From Streptomyces sp. NBC_01471 (GTDB taxonomy: Bacteria; Actinomycetota; Actinomycetes; Streptomycetales; Streptomycetaceae): a DNA stretch of 64,000 nucleotides. Below, piece after piece: positions 16,099 through 24,591 of the stretch. Every line of letters begins with the position of its first letter. The first letter of the stretch is position 1. A program made the translations under genes and the position numbers. The DNA is taken from the NCBI RefSeq assembly GCF_041438865.1, contig NZ_CP109450.1, forward strand, positions 7,681,501-7,745,500. The letters are read 5' to 3'. Under the pieces are notes generated by a model. The model made no database searches and was not told the DNA's origin. It worked only from the letters and a program-made list of their open reading frames with translations.

Positions 16099-17343
16099 TC
16101 AGCCCCGCGAACCCGCCGCATCCGTCGTGTCCACCGTGTCGGCCGGCTGTGCGTCGGCCGGCTGCGGGACGGGCGACGCGGCTGTGACCGCGGTTCCCCG
16201 CCGGAGCCGGCGTGCCAGCGGCTCCGTCCAGCGGGCGGTCAGCGGGCCCACGATGACCAGGATCAGGACGTACGCCGTAGCCAGCGGGCCGATGCGCGGC
16301 TCGACGCCGACCGCCAGACCCGCGATGACGATGGAGAACTCACCACGTGCCACCAGCGTGCCCCCGGCCCGCCAGCGTCCCGCGGATCTGATCCCGGCCC
16401 GGCGGGCCGCGTACCAGCCCGTGGCGATCTTCGTCAGGACCGTCACGATCGCGAGCAGCAGCGCGGGAAAGAGGACGGGCGGAATGTCCGCGGGGTTGGT
16501 GCTCAGCCCGAAGAAGACGAAGAAGACGGCGGCGAAGAGATCCCGCAGCGGAGTCAGCAGGTTGTGCGCGCCCTCGGCGACCTCACCGGAGAGCGCGATA
16601 CCGACCAGGAACGCACCGACCGCCGCGGAGACCTGGAGCTGCTGCGCGATCCCGGCCACGAACAGAGTCAGCCCGAGGACCACGAGCAGCAGCATCTCGG
16701 GGTTGTCGGACGAGACCGCCCGGCTGATGAACCGGCCGTGGCGCAGCGCCACATAGAGGACCGCGCCGACCGTGCCGAGCGAGATCAGCAGGGTGAGGCT
16801 GCCCCCGGCCAGGCTCAGTCCGGCGAGCAGTGCGGTGAGCAGCGGCAGATAGACGGCCATCGCCAGGTCTTCGATGACCAGCACGCCGAGGACGACCGGC
16901 GTCTCCCGGTTGCCGAGGCGGCCCAGATCCCCCAGCACCTTGGCGATCACTCCCGATGAGGAGATCCAGGTGACACCGGCCAGCGCGACGGCGGCGACCG
17001 GGCCCCAGCCGAGGATGAGCGCGGCGACGGCGCCCGGGGTCGCGTTCAGCACGAAGTCGACGATTCCGGAGGGGTACTGCGTCTTGAGGTTCGTGACGAG
17101 TTCGGAAGCGCTGTATTCGAGCCCCAGCAGGAGCAGCAGCAGGATGACGCCGATCTCGGCGCCGGTGGCGGTGAACTCCTCGCTCGCGTCGAGCGGTACG
17201 AGGCCGCCGTGGCCGAAGGCGAGTCCGGCCAGCAGATACAGCGGGATGGGGGAGAAGCCGATGCGGCCGGCGAAGCGGCCAAGAAGGCCCAGGGCAAGGA
17301 TGACCGCCCCGAGTTCGATGAGCAGCGCGGACATGTCATGCAC
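16099..17343 (-). CDS. CPA2 cation:proton antiporter membrane subunit (KhtU/KefB type)
   Basis: Integral membrane protein of 414 residues with about 12 helices, the Na+/H+ exchanger fold: LIELGAVILALGLLGRFAGRIGFSPIPLYLLAGLAFG at the start, ILLLLLLGLEYS, SSSGVIAKVLGDLGRL, and GAFLVGIALSGEVAE further on. It would exchange K+ (or another cation) for protons. GTG at 17343 is served by GGAGG that overlaps the stop of the upstream regulatory subunit gene, so the two are coupled. No cytosolic TrkA-N domain is fused; that regulatory function is carried by the separate RCK_C protein upstream. Confidence 0.88.
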   Translation of the reverse strand: MHDMSALLIELGAVILALGLLGRFAGRIGFSPIPLYLLAGLAFGHGGLVPLDASEEFTATGAEIGVILLLLLLGLEYSASELVTNLKTQYPSGIVDFVLNATPGAVAALILGWGPVAAVALAGVTWISSSGVIAKVLGDLGRLGNRETPVVLGVLVIEDLAMAVYLPLLTALLAGLSLAGGSLTLLISLGTVGAVLYVALRHGRFISRAVSSDNPEMLLLVVLGLTLFVAGIAQQLQVSAAVGAFLVGIALSGEVAEGAHNLLTPLRDLFAAVFFVFFGLSTNPADIPPVLFPALLLAIVTVLTKIATGWYAARRAGIRSAGRWRAGGTLVARGEFSIVIAGLAVGVEPRIGPLATAYVLILVIVGPLTARWTEPLARRLRRGTAVTAASPVPQPADAQPADTVDTTDAAGSRG

Positions 17344-17349
17344 AGGCGT

Positions 17350-17835
17350 CTATCCTCCGGTGATCAGTTCCGCGACGGCGTCCACGCCTTCACGGGTGCC
17401 GACGACAACGAGGATGTCGCCACTGGCGAAGCGGAAGTCCGGGGTGGGAGAAGGGAATGCGGTGGTCCGCCGCAGGACCGCGACGATGGAGGCGCCGGTC
17501 CGGGTGCGCGCCTGAGTGGCGCCGAGGACGCGCCCCGCGTACGGGGACCTCTTGGTGATCGGGATGCGTTCGCTCACCAGGCCGATCTCCAGATGCTCGG
17601 ACAGCTGGGCCACCGGCGCCGGTGTGAGAAGCCGGGACAGCGCGGCCGCTTCGTGCGAGGCCAGCGGTGTCGAACTGCGGCAGCTGTCGTCGTCCTCGGG
17701 GTCGTGGAAGGCGAGGATGCGCCGGCCGTCCTGATGTGCCACGACCGAAATGTGCGCTCCGGCATCGGTGTTGAGGTCGTACCTGGTTCCGACTCCGGGC
17801 AGGCCGGTCTTCCGGACGCGGGCGGCGGGTTCCAT
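17350..17835 (-). CDS. RCK_C (TrkA-C) regulatory subunit of the antiporter (KhtT type)
   Basis: Soluble 161-residue protein, start chosen at ATG 17835 (MEPAARVRKTGLPGVG) behind GGAG; four more codons are open. The N-terminal beta-rich part (GVGTRYDLNTDAGAHISVVAHQDGRRIL) resembles the KhtT N-terminal domain, and residues about 85-160 form a TrkA-C domain (GASIVAVLRRTT, FRFASGDILVVVGTREGVDAV). It precedes the antiporter with six bases between the genes. In Bacillus the KhtT subunit gates KhtU by pH and c-di-AMP; whether this one does so is not visible. Confidence 0.85.
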   Translation of the reverse strand: MEPAARVRKTGLPGVGTRYDLNTDAGAHISVVAHQDGRRILAFHDPEDDDSCRSSTPLASHEAAALSRLLTPAPVAQLSEHLEIGLVSERIPITKRSPYAGRVLGATQARTRTGASIVAVLRRTTAFPSPTPDFRFASGDILVVVGTREGVDAVAELITGG

Positions 17836-18137
17836 AGAAGGCTCCATACGGGCATTCAGGGGCGGTGTGCGGGCACGGGCTGCCGCAGGCGCGGCACGAA
17901 ACGCGGTCGGTCTCCGCGGATCCGGTCCGGAGGGCAGCCGATGGCTCTGCTCATACTCTAGCGCAGGTCAAGTAATGGTAAATAGTTCGGTATTTATGTC
18001 CCGATTGATGGCTATTGGTGGTTAATTATCCAGTCGGCGGTGCCGTCGTGAGCACTGCGCGTTCGGCGGACCCGGCCCGGGTCCGCCGGTGAAGGTGTGG
18101 TGCCGGGCCCACAGGTGTTGCTGGCATGATCGGGGCC
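17836..18137. other. Divergent promoter region, AT-rich core
   Basis: About 300 bases separate the antiporter operon from the RNase H gene. Bases 17960-18030 are strikingly AT-rich for this DNA (for example AAGTAATGGTAAATAGTT), which suggests promoter elements for one or both directions. No coding frame or long inverted repeat is seen. Confidence 0.5.
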
Positions 18138-18845
18138 ATGGCTGAACGCGTTATCGCCGCGTGTGACGGGGCGTCGAAAGGAAATCCGGGACCTGCCGCA
18201 TGGGCCTGGGTCATCGCCGACGGTACGGGGGCACCCGTCCGCTGGGAGGCCGGTCCGCTGGGTACCGCGACGAACAATGTCGCCGAACTGACCGCTCTGG
18301 AGAGCCTGCTGGCCGCCGTGGACCCCGGCGTCGAGATGGAGATCCGGATGGACTCCCAGTACGCGATGAAGGCGGTCACGACCTGGCTGCCGGGCTGGAA
18401 GCGCAAGGGCTGGAAGACGTCGTCCGGCAAGCCGGTCGCGAACCAGGAACTCGTGGTGCGGATCGATGAGCTGCTCACCGGCCGTACCGTCGAGTTCCGC
18501 TACGTCCCCGCGCACCAGGTCAACGGTGATCCGCTCAATGACTTCGCCGACCGGGCCGCCAGCCAGGCCGCGATCGTGCAGCAGGCCGCGGGCAGCCACC
18601 TCGGCTCCCCGCAGCCGCCCGCCGCGCCCGACGCCGTTCGTACCGGCGCCCCGCCCCGCCGTTCCTCCGGGGGCGCCACGAAGGCCGGACCGTCGGCGAA
18701 GCGCACCTCGTCGCGGACGCTGAACGCGAAGTTCCCGGGCCGCTGCCGCTGCGGCCGCTCCTATGCGACGGGCGAGCCCATCGCCAAGAACGCGGACGGC
18801 TGGGGCCACCCCGACTGCCGCACCGCGGACGCCGCCGGGGCGTAG
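18138..18845 (+). CDS. rnhA: RNase HI family protein with C-terminal Cys/His extension
   Basis: Endonuclease that cuts RNA in RNA-DNA hybrids, 235 residues. The RNase H carboxylates are visible: ACDGASKGNPG (Asp near residue 9), NNVAELTALESLL (Glu), MDSQYAMK (Asp) and NDFADRAA (Asp near 142), with WKTSSGKPVANQELV between. After about residue 150 a Pro/Ala/Ser-rich linker leads to CRCGRSYATGEPIAKNADGWGHPDC, a compact Cys/His module that looks like a small zinc-binding motif. The ATG at 18138 lacks a strong ribosome site. The domain order RNase H plus Cys/His tail is longer than the usual 150-residue enzyme. Confidence 0.87.
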   Translation: MAERVIAACDGASKGNPGPAAWAWVIADGTGAPVRWEAGPLGTATNNVAELTALESLLAAVDPGVEMEIRMDSQYAMKAVTTWLPGWKRKGWKTSSGKPVANQELVVRIDELLTGRTVEFRYVPAHQVNGDPLNDFADRAASQAAIVQQAAGSHLGSPQPPAAPDAVRTGAPPRRSSGGATKAGPSAKRTSSRTLNAKFPGRCRCGRSYATGEPIAKNADGWGHPDCRTADAAGA

Positions 18846-18870
18846 GGCCTTCCGTCCGGATCGGGCCGGG

Positions 18871-19704
18871 TCAGCCGGCGGGTGAGTACGAGTAGACCGT
18901 CGTGGACACGACGCAGGCGCCCGGCGGGACGACCTCCGCGCGCAGGGTGGACGACTTCGGGTCGTAGTCGACGCCCTCGGACTCGAAGGTGCCGGAGCAG
19001 ATACTGCGCCGGGGGAGCTGGAGCAGCGTGGTCACCCGGCCGGTGACCGCACCGCCGTCCAGGGCGTGCGGGAGGTCGACCTGCAACAGGTCCTTGGCCT
19101 CGTCGTCGGAGACACACACCAGCCGGGTGTCCGATACGAAGTCGCAGCCCTGGATGTCGCTCACCGTGCGGTCCAGCGAGATCTGGCCGGCCTGCGGGAG
19201 CGCCCCGCCCGTGGGCGGAGTGGCCGGATTGAGCAGCGGTGCCGGGAAGACCTGGAGGCGGTCCTGGTCCCCCCACTCGCCGGAGACCATCCACTGTGTG
19301 TCGGGAGAGACCGCGGCGAAGGAGTTGTTGAGCTTCTCGCCCGGATCGAGCTGGTGGACGTACTCGTACCGCTTCCCGTCGGCGGTCGTCACCGCGTACA
19401 TCTTCGATGTCGCGTCGTTCCCGCCCTGGTAGGCGTCGAAGACATCGCCGCCGGCGATGTCCGGATCGCCGACGTGGTTCCAGCCCTTGGCGCGGAGGTC
19501 CAGCGGCACCGATGCGAGTCCCCGGAAGAGCAGTGAGCCGTCCGCCCGGCTGGCGATGCCCTCGCCACCGGTCAGGGAGCCGGTGTAGGAGGTGCCCGAC
19601 TCGGTCCAGCCGCCGGGGGAGGCGGTCGCGCTGGGCAGGAACGCGACGGAGAGCGCTATCGCACCCGTCATCACGGCGGCAACGCGGAGCGTCTTGAGGG
19701 GCAC
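18871..19704 (-). CDS. Secreted protein of unknown function, propeller-like
   Basis: Exported protein of 277 residues with a signal peptide (MPLKTLRVAAVMTGAIALSV, cleavage near ATA-SPGG). The mature part is beta-rich, with repeated segments such as KMYAVTTADGKRYEYVHQL, NNSFAAVSPDTQWMVSGEW and CDFVSDTRLVCVSDDEAKDLLQVDL, and four or more cysteines probably in disulfides. No catalytic motif is recognised. It is preceded by its own promoter gap, is convergent with RNase H, and its function cannot be inferred. Confidence 0.72.
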   Translation of the reverse strand: MPLKTLRVAAVMTGAIALSVAFLPSATASPGGWTESGTSYTGSLTGGEGIASRADGSLLFRGLASVPLDLRAKGWNHVGDPDIAGGDVFDAYQGGNDATSKMYAVTTADGKRYEYVHQLDPGEKLNNSFAAVSPDTQWMVSGEWGDQDRLQVFPAPLLNPATPPTGGALPQAGQISLDRTVSDIQGCDFVSDTRLVCVSDDEAKDLLQVDLPHALDGGAVTGRVTTLLQLPRRSICSGTFESEGVDYDPKSSTLRAEVVPPGACVVSTTVYSYSPAG

Positions 19705-19830
19705 TGATCCTCCGTCGGTTCGGCAGCGGGAGCCGCAGCGTAGACCGGATGCCCGTACGCCCGCACCACTTCCGCGCGGCGGCTCTGCGCCGGTGGCCGG
19801 AATGCGCCGTAGCCGCGCGCCCAGCGGCCG

Positions 19831-20283
19831 CTACTCGGCGGGTTCGGCGGTCCAGGTGATCAGCGGCGGCCGCACCGAGCCGCAGAGCGGTTGCCCCTGG
19901 CCGTCCGTGAGCCGCAGCCGGGCGGTCAGACGGCCGGACCGTACGGCCGCGTCGAGCACTTCGGGGCTGACGGCGTCCAGCATCAGTTTGGCGCGGCGGA
20001 ACATGGTGGCGGTGCCGCCCTCGTCCGCGGTGGTCCAGGACAGGTAGATGAAGCGTCCGCCGAAGCGGTTCTGGATGTACGGACCGGTGACCACCGTGCC
20101 GTCGGGTCCCGGGGCCGTCGTGCACTCCAGTGTCCACCGGGCCGACGGCAGGTCTCCCGCGTGCGGGGCGGCCACCTCCTGGGGCCGGTCCCTGGCCTGG
20201 ACACCGACGTGGATGTCGACGGCGTCGGCGAAGGCGGAACTGGTGCGGCCGGGGAGGCCGGAGGCTTCGATACGGATCTGCAT
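19831..20283 (-). CDS. DUF5990 family protein
   Basis: Cytosolic beta-rich protein of 150 residues starting MQIRIEASGLPGRTS at 20283; the open frame runs 38 codons further upstream without coding character. Segments IHVGVQARDRPQEV, IQNRFGGRFIYLSWTT and LTARLRLTDGQGQPLCGSVRPPLITW are typical of DUF5990, a family common in actinobacteria with no established function. It stands alone between the secreted protein and the endonuclease gene. Confidence 0.75.
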   Translation of the reverse strand: MQIRIEASGLPGRTSSAFADAVDIHVGVQARDRPQEVAAPHAGDLPSARWTLECTTAPGPDGTVVTGPYIQNRFGGRFIYLSWTTADEGGTATMFRRAKLMLDAVSPEVLDAAVRSGRLTARLRLTDGQGQPLCGSVRPPLITWTAEPAE

Positions 20284-20438
20284 GCGGCCATTGTCCAGGG
20301 CCGCCGCGTACGGCAGATCGGCACACGCTCGTTCCCTGTTCTTCACACGCCGGACCGGGGGCCGTGGCAGTGTCCTGTGAACCGTACATGACACCAATCA
20401 CGTGCTAACGCGCGGCAGTTGGAGAGGACACCCCCCAC

Positions 20439-21257
20439 ATGTCCCGTATCGCAGCGACGAGATGGATCACCGCCGCGGCCCTCGCGGCGGCCGCCGCGCT
20501 GAGCGCGGCGCCCCCCGCGCCCGCAGCCGCCCGCCCGGCCTCCCATCCGGCGGCGACCGCCGCCAGGGTGCTGGACGACGCGTATTACGCGGACGCCGAG
20601 GGCAAGTCCGGTGCGGCGCTCAAGAGCGCGCTCCACACGATCATCAGCAAGCAGTCGACGGTCAGCTACGCCCAGGTCTGGGACGCCCTGACCGTCACCG
20701 ACCAGGACCCGGCCAATTCCTCCGACGTGATCGAGCTGTACACGGGGAAGTCCGTGCCCAAGTCGAGCAGCGGCGGCGGTACCGGGGACTGGAACCGCGA
20801 GCATGTGTGGGCCAAGTCGCACGGCGACTTCGGCACGGCCACCGGCCCGGGCACCGACCTCCATCACCTGCGGCCCTCGGACGTCGCGGTGAACGGCGTC
20901 CGGGGGAACAAGGACTTCGACAACGGGGGCACCGCGGTCGCCGGAGCCCCGGGCAATTACACCGACTCGGACTCCTTCGAGCCGCGCGACGCGGTCAAGG
21001 GGGACGTCGCCCGCATGATCCTCTACATGGCCGTGCGGTACGACGGCGGTGACGGATTCCCCGACCTGGAGCCGAACGACAAGGTCGACAACGGGTCGGC
21101 CCCGGCCATCGGCCGGATCAGCGTGCTCACGCAGTGGAGCGACGAGGACCCGCCCGACGCCTTCGAGGAACACCGCAACGATGTGATCTACAGCGACTAC
21201 CAGCACAACCGCAATCCGTTCATCGACCACCCCGAGTGGGTCGACTCGATCTGGTAG
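20439..21257 (+). CDS. Secreted endonuclease I (EndA/NucM family)
   Basis: Extracellular nuclease of 272 residues. A signal peptide with an Ala-rich core covers about residues 1-32. The mature enzyme carries the metal-binding core WNREHVWAKSHGDFG near residue 118 and TDLHHLRPSDVAVNGVRGNKDFD near 140, the beta-beta-alpha-metal signature of endonuclease I. It ends RNPFIDHPEWVDSIW, the usual family C-terminus. It likely degrades extracellular DNA and/or RNA for nutrition. A perfect 64-base palindrome directly follows. Confidence 0.92.
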   Translation: MSRIAATRWITAAALAAAAALSAAPPAPAAARPASHPAATAARVLDDAYYADAEGKSGAALKSALHTIISKQSTVSYAQVWDALTVTDQDPANSSDVIELYTGKSVPKSSSGGGTGDWNREHVWAKSHGDFGTATGPGTDLHHLRPSDVAVNGVRGNKDFDNGGTAVAGAPGNYTDSDSFEPRDAVKGDVARMILYMAVRYDGGDGFPDLEPNDKVDNGSAPAIGRISVLTQWSDEDPPDAFEEHRNDVIYSDYQHNRNPFIDHPEWVDSIW

Positions 21258-21264
21258 ACGCGAG

Positions 21265-21328
21265 CGGTGCGGACAGCAGGGGTGGGGCCGGCCTCCGGAG
21301 GCCGGCCCCACCCCTGCTGTCCGCACCG
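21265..21328. terminator. 64-base perfect palindrome, bidirectional terminator
   Basis: Bases 21265-21296 are the exact reverse complement of 21297-21328, a 32-base stem with no spacer. It starts eight bases after the endonuclease stop and ends 20 bases before the stop of the convergent DUF6213 gene, so it can terminate both transcripts. Confidence 0.9.
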
Positions 21329-21348
21329 TTCCGGGGGAGTGCCGGGGC

Positions 21349-21600
21349 TCAGGGACTCTCGCCGTCGCCGCTCGGCTTGGAGGTGTGGGCGATGCACTCG
21401 ACGTCGATCTGGTCGGCGAGTTTCGCCAGTTCGATGGTGAGGGCGGCGACGGTGTCCTCGTCGGCGTTCGACGCGTCGTCGCGCACCGCCTGGAGCCAGC
21501 CCGCGCCGAGCGTCCGCAGCATGTGGCTCACATCGGCGGCTGCCACATGCAGCACGCCCTGCTCGTCGGGGACCAGGGCCAGCATGACGTCACGGTTCAA
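21349..21600 (-). CDS. DUF6213 family protein
   Basis: Small cytosolic protein of 83 residues. The TTG at 21600 is chosen because GGAG lies seven bases upstream and the family typically begins MNRDVxLxLxPDEQG; the frame has no other credible start. The sequence VMLALVPDEQGVLHVAAADVSHMLRTLGAGWL is followed by two helices (DTVAALTIELAKLADQIDVECIAH). Function is unknown. It is convergent with the endonuclease. Confidence 0.72.
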   Translation of the reverse strand: MNRDVMLALVPDEQGVLHVAAADVSHMLRTLGAGWLQAVRDDASNADEDTVAALTIELAKLADQIDVECIAHTSKPSGDGESP

Positions 21601-21810
21601 GTCTCTCCGCCTCCAGTGTCTGCGGAATGCTCCGCGATGCGACTCTAATGACACCTTGCGCCCTCACGCGGGACATGAGGTCCATGCCCTCCGCGAGCGC
21701 AGGCGATGCACGAGGTATCCGTGTCCGTGTCCGAGGGGTCGTGTGCCCGCTCACGGCCGGAACCACTCCGACGGCACGGTATGTGGAGCCGGAGCGGTCC
21801 GGTCCGGTCC

Positions 21811-22140
21811 TCACCGCCGCTCGGCGCGGCGGTGCCGGATGACGGCGATGTCGACGGCGGACACGGCGGTGAAGAGAGCGCAGACGCCGGCGAGAACCAC
21901 CAGGACGGCTGTGCCCGGGGCTCCCGACGGGCGCGCGGAAACCGCCCACAGGGCGAGGAGCGCCGTTCCCGCGGCGAACAGCGGCAGGGCGACGACGGAG
22001 AGCGCCAGACGGGCGCCCAGTGCGCTGTACGCGGTCAGCGGTTCGGTACCGGTCCTGTCCCGTCCGGGGCCGGGGAACCCCGAACGGGCGTGCGGGACGG
22101 GTCGGCCGTGGTGTGCGGCCGGCACGGCACGGTGGGACAT
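21811..22140 (-). CDS. DUF6343-like small membrane protein
   Basis: Protein of 109 residues with two hydrophobic segments (LALSVVALPLFAAGTALLALWAV and GTAVLVVLAGVCALFTAVSAVDIAVI) separated by a short loop and ending with a positive tail RHRRAERR. The preceding GRDRTGTEPLTAYSALGARL block is characteristic of DUF6343. The ATG at 22140 follows GAAGGGG. Topology suggests both ends in the cytosol. Function unknown. Confidence 0.68.
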   Translation of the reverse strand: MSHRAVPAAHHGRPVPHARSGFPGPGRDRTGTEPLTAYSALGARLALSVVALPLFAAGTALLALWAVSARPSGAPGTAVLVVLAGVCALFTAVSAVDIAVIRHRRAERR

Positions 22141-22194
22141 GAGGAACCCCTTCCCGGCTGCGGCCACCGGGAACGCGGGCGGCCGCGTGCCTGA

Positions 22195-22611
22195 TCACGC
22201 GGATCCTGCACCACCCAGTGTGCTCCGCCCGCGCGGCTCCGGGCCGGTCCCGGACGAACCCCCTCGACCGGGCAGGGCCTGGCGGACGCGTCCCACCGCT
22301 GCGTAGATCCCGCTGCCTTCCGCCTCAGGGGCGGCCGTGTCCTTGAACCACTCGGGCGCGGTGACCAGCAGCGTCTCCACCAGGCCGCCGACGATGCCGT
22401 ACGGATCCTGGTCGTCGGGAACGAAGTGCATCAGGGCGATCAGGGAGAGGGCGATCGGCCGGTCGACGTCCAGGAACTTCCTGGCGTGGTCGATGATCGC
22501 CTGTGGCTCCCGTACATCCGCCTGGATGTAGTCGGTCGCGCCTTCCCCGGTGCTGACCAGCAGGGCTTCCGCGTGCCGCAGGACGATGGGGTCGTAGTCC
22601 GTGTGGACGAG
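22195..22611 (-). pseudogene. DUF574 SAM-dependent methyltransferase remnant
   Basis: In one reverse frame, from 22611, the sequence reads TDYDPIVLRHAEALLVSTGEG, DYIQADVREP, RPIALSLIALMHFVPDDQDPYGIVGGLVETL: motifs II to IV of the DUF574 methyltransferases abundant in Streptomyces. Directly after VETLL (22366) it continues VTAPEW and GSGIYAAVGR, the usual C-terminal end, so about 70 residues in between are missing. The N-terminal third, including the first SAM motif (DIGTGLPT in relatives), is also absent and replaced by low-complexity sequence. The longest part with a start, 78 codons from 22431, would not fold as an enzyme. Confidence 0.75.
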
Positions 22612-22910
22612 CCGGGTCGTCCCGGCGCCCTCGCCAACGGCTTCGCCGCCGCTTTTCGGGGTGCCGCGGTCCTCGCCACGGCCGGCGGGGCTGCCTCGCT
22701 CCTCACCCCGGGCGCCGGCACGCCGGGAGCAGCCGAATCCGGGGGACCTGAGGGGGCTGAGGGCGCGGTGGAGCAGGAGCAGCCCGAGGCCGCCCGGCGG
22801 GCCTCGTCCCGCCCTCCGGCCGGGCGGTCCGCGGGACGCGCATGGCTCCGTCCGGCGGGCCGCCGGACCTGTGGCCTGGGGGTCCGGGGTGGACGTGACA
22901 GGATGTCTCC
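22612..22910. other. Gap upstream of cyclophilin
   Basis: About 300 bases with open frames on both strands but no recognisable protein; the composition is low-complexity and rich in GGC/GAG-type codons. It should contain the cyclophilin promoter on the right and the scar of the methyltransferase 5' end on the left. No inverted repeat or operator stands out. Confidence 0.35.
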
Positions 22911-23408
22911 ATGTCTACCAACGTTTTCTTCGACATCACCATTCAGGGCGAGGCCGCGGGAAGGATCGTCTTCGAGCTCTTCGACGACGTCGTTCCCAAG
23001 ACCGCGCGGAACTTCCGCGAGCTCGCCACCGGCGAGCACGGCTTCGGCTACGAGGGCTCCGGCTTCCACCGCGTCATCCCGCAGTTCATGCTCCAGGGCG
23101 GTGACTTCACCCGCGGCGACGGTACCGGCGGCAAGAGCATCTACGGCGAGAAGTTCGCCGACGAGAACTTCACACTGAAGCACGAGCGGCCGTACCTGCT
23201 GTCGATGGCCAACGCCGGCGCGAACACCAACGGCTCGCAGTTCTTCGTCACCACGGTGGAGACCCCGTGGCTGGACGGCAAGCACGTCGTCTTCGGCCAG
23301 GTCGTCGAGGGCCAGGACCTCGTGAAGAAGATCGAGTCGCTCGGCTCCCGCTCCGGCGGCACCAGCGCGACGATCACCATCGCGGCCTCCGGGGTCGTCG
23401 AGAAGTAA
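22911..23408 (+). CDS. Peptidyl-prolyl cis-trans isomerase, cyclophilin type
   Basis: Cytosolic cyclophilin of 165 residues, a single domain without signal peptide, closer in layout to eukaryotic cyclophilin A than to exported bacterial PpiA. Catalytic and cyclosporin-contact residues are in place: GFHRVIPQFMLQGGDFTRGDGTGG (Arg, Phe, Gln), ANAGANTNGSQFF, TPWLDGKHVVFGQV (Trp and His). The start MSTNVFFDITIQGEAAG at 22911 has only a weak ribosome site. It accelerates proline isomerisation in folding. Sequence is complete and typical. Confidence 0.94.
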   Translation: MSTNVFFDITIQGEAAGRIVFELFDDVVPKTARNFRELATGEHGFGYEGSGFHRVIPQFMLQGGDFTRGDGTGGKSIYGEKFADENFTLKHERPYLLSMANAGANTNGSQFFVTTVETPWLDGKHVVFGQVVEGQDLVKKIESLGSRSGGTSATITIAASGVVEK

Positions 23409-23550
23409 CCCCCCGGGGGTTCCTTCCGAAATAGTCGGGGCCCCTTCGGGAGCTCCCGGGTACGGACCGGAGAGGTCCGGGTGCCTCTGCAACCGCCGCC
23501 ATCGCGAGCGGTCGCGGAAGCCCCGGACCTCGGTCGTACTTCCCGAGGGT

Positions 23551-24591
23551 TCACCCACCCGGCGCGGCCAGTACCCGGGCCCGGCAGGCGGACGGTGAGC
23601 CCCAGGCCGAGCGCAGGGCGCGGGCCTTGCGGATCCACAGCGACAGGTCGTACTCGGCCGTGTAACCGATGGCGCCGTGCAGTTGCAGCGCGGTGCGGGC
23701 CGCCGCGTACGACGCCTCGCCCGCCGCCACCTTCGCGGCCGCGACCTCGGCCCCCGCGTCCGGCGACCTGCCCGCCAGGGCCACCGCCGCGCCGTGGACC
23801 AGCGGACGCGCGAACTCCAGCCCGATCAGCGCGTCCGCCAGCCGGTGCTTCACGGCCTGGAAAGCGCCGATGGTGGTGGAGAACTGGGTGCGCTGCTTCG
23901 CGTAGGTGACAGTCCGCTCGACCAGTGCCAGGCCGACTCCCAGCGTCTGGGCCGCAGTGGTGAACGCCGCCCAGTCGGCCGCTGTGCCGGCCGCCCCGCC
24001 GACGTCCGCGCCCGATGCGAGCGGGGCGCCTCCGGCGATGTGCGGGGCGGCGAGCCGCCGGGCCGGATCGATCGACGGCTGGACGGAACCGTGCCCGGAC
24101 GCCGTACGCAGCTCCGCCGCCGTCTGTCCGTTGCCGGCCTGCTCCCCGCCCGTCACCACGAAGGTGACGTCGGCCGTGTCCATGTCCAGGGCGTACGGGC
24201 CGCCGGCCGGCAGGGCCAGCGATGCCATGGCCCGTCCCGACGCGAGCCGCGGAAGCCACCGGTCCGCGGCTGCCGTGTCCGGGCACCCCGCGGGACCGCC
24301 GAGCAGAACACCCGCCGCCACGGTCTCCACCAGCGGCCCCGGTACGGCGTGCCGCCCCAGCTCGATGAACGCCACGGCGAGTTCGACGGGCAGCAGGCCC
24401 AAGCCGTCGTACTCCTGCGGTACGGCAAGGGCGAAGACCCCCGCGTCGGCGAGCCGCTTCCACAGCGCCCGGCCGGGGCCGGTGTCGCCCGCACCCCAGG
24501 CCCGTACCGCCGCCGGGGTGTCGGCCGAGGTGAGCATCCGGTCCAGGGTGCGGCCGAACTCGGCCTGTTCGTCGTCCAGCAGGAATTTCAT
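23551..24591 (-). CDS. Acyl-CoA dehydrogenase, second subunit of a heteromeric pair
   Basis: FAD-linked acyl-CoA dehydrogenase of 346 residues, probably the beta partner of the 390-residue protein encoded just upstream (ATGA overlap at 24588). The start MKFLLDDEQAEFGRTLDRML is at 24591. The N-terminal helical domain has YDGLGLLPVELAVAFIELG, the C-terminal domain YAKQRTQFSTTIGAFQAVKHRLAD and LQLHGAIGYTAEYDLSLW. Steroid-degrading actinobacteria use such alpha2beta2 pairs (FadE26/27-, FadE31/32-like) on bulky CoA substrates. By context it acts on a CoA thioester of the HIP pathway; which step is not decidable from sequence. Confidence 0.85.
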   Translation of the reverse strand: MKFLLDDEQAEFGRTLDRMLTSADTPAAVRAWGAGDTGPGRALWKRLADAGVFALAVPQEYDGLGLLPVELAVAFIELGRHAVPGPLVETVAAGVLLGGPAGCPDTAAADRWLPRLASGRAMASLALPAGGPYALDMDTADVTFVVTGGEQAGNGQTAAELRTASGHGSVQPSIDPARRLAAPHIAGGAPLASGADVGGAAGTAADWAAFTTAAQTLGVGLALVERTVTYAKQRTQFSTTIGAFQAVKHRLADALIGLEFARPLVHGAAVALAGRSPDAGAEVAAAKVAAGEASYAAARTALQLHGAIGYTAEYDLSLWIRKARALRSAWGSPSACRARVLAAPGG

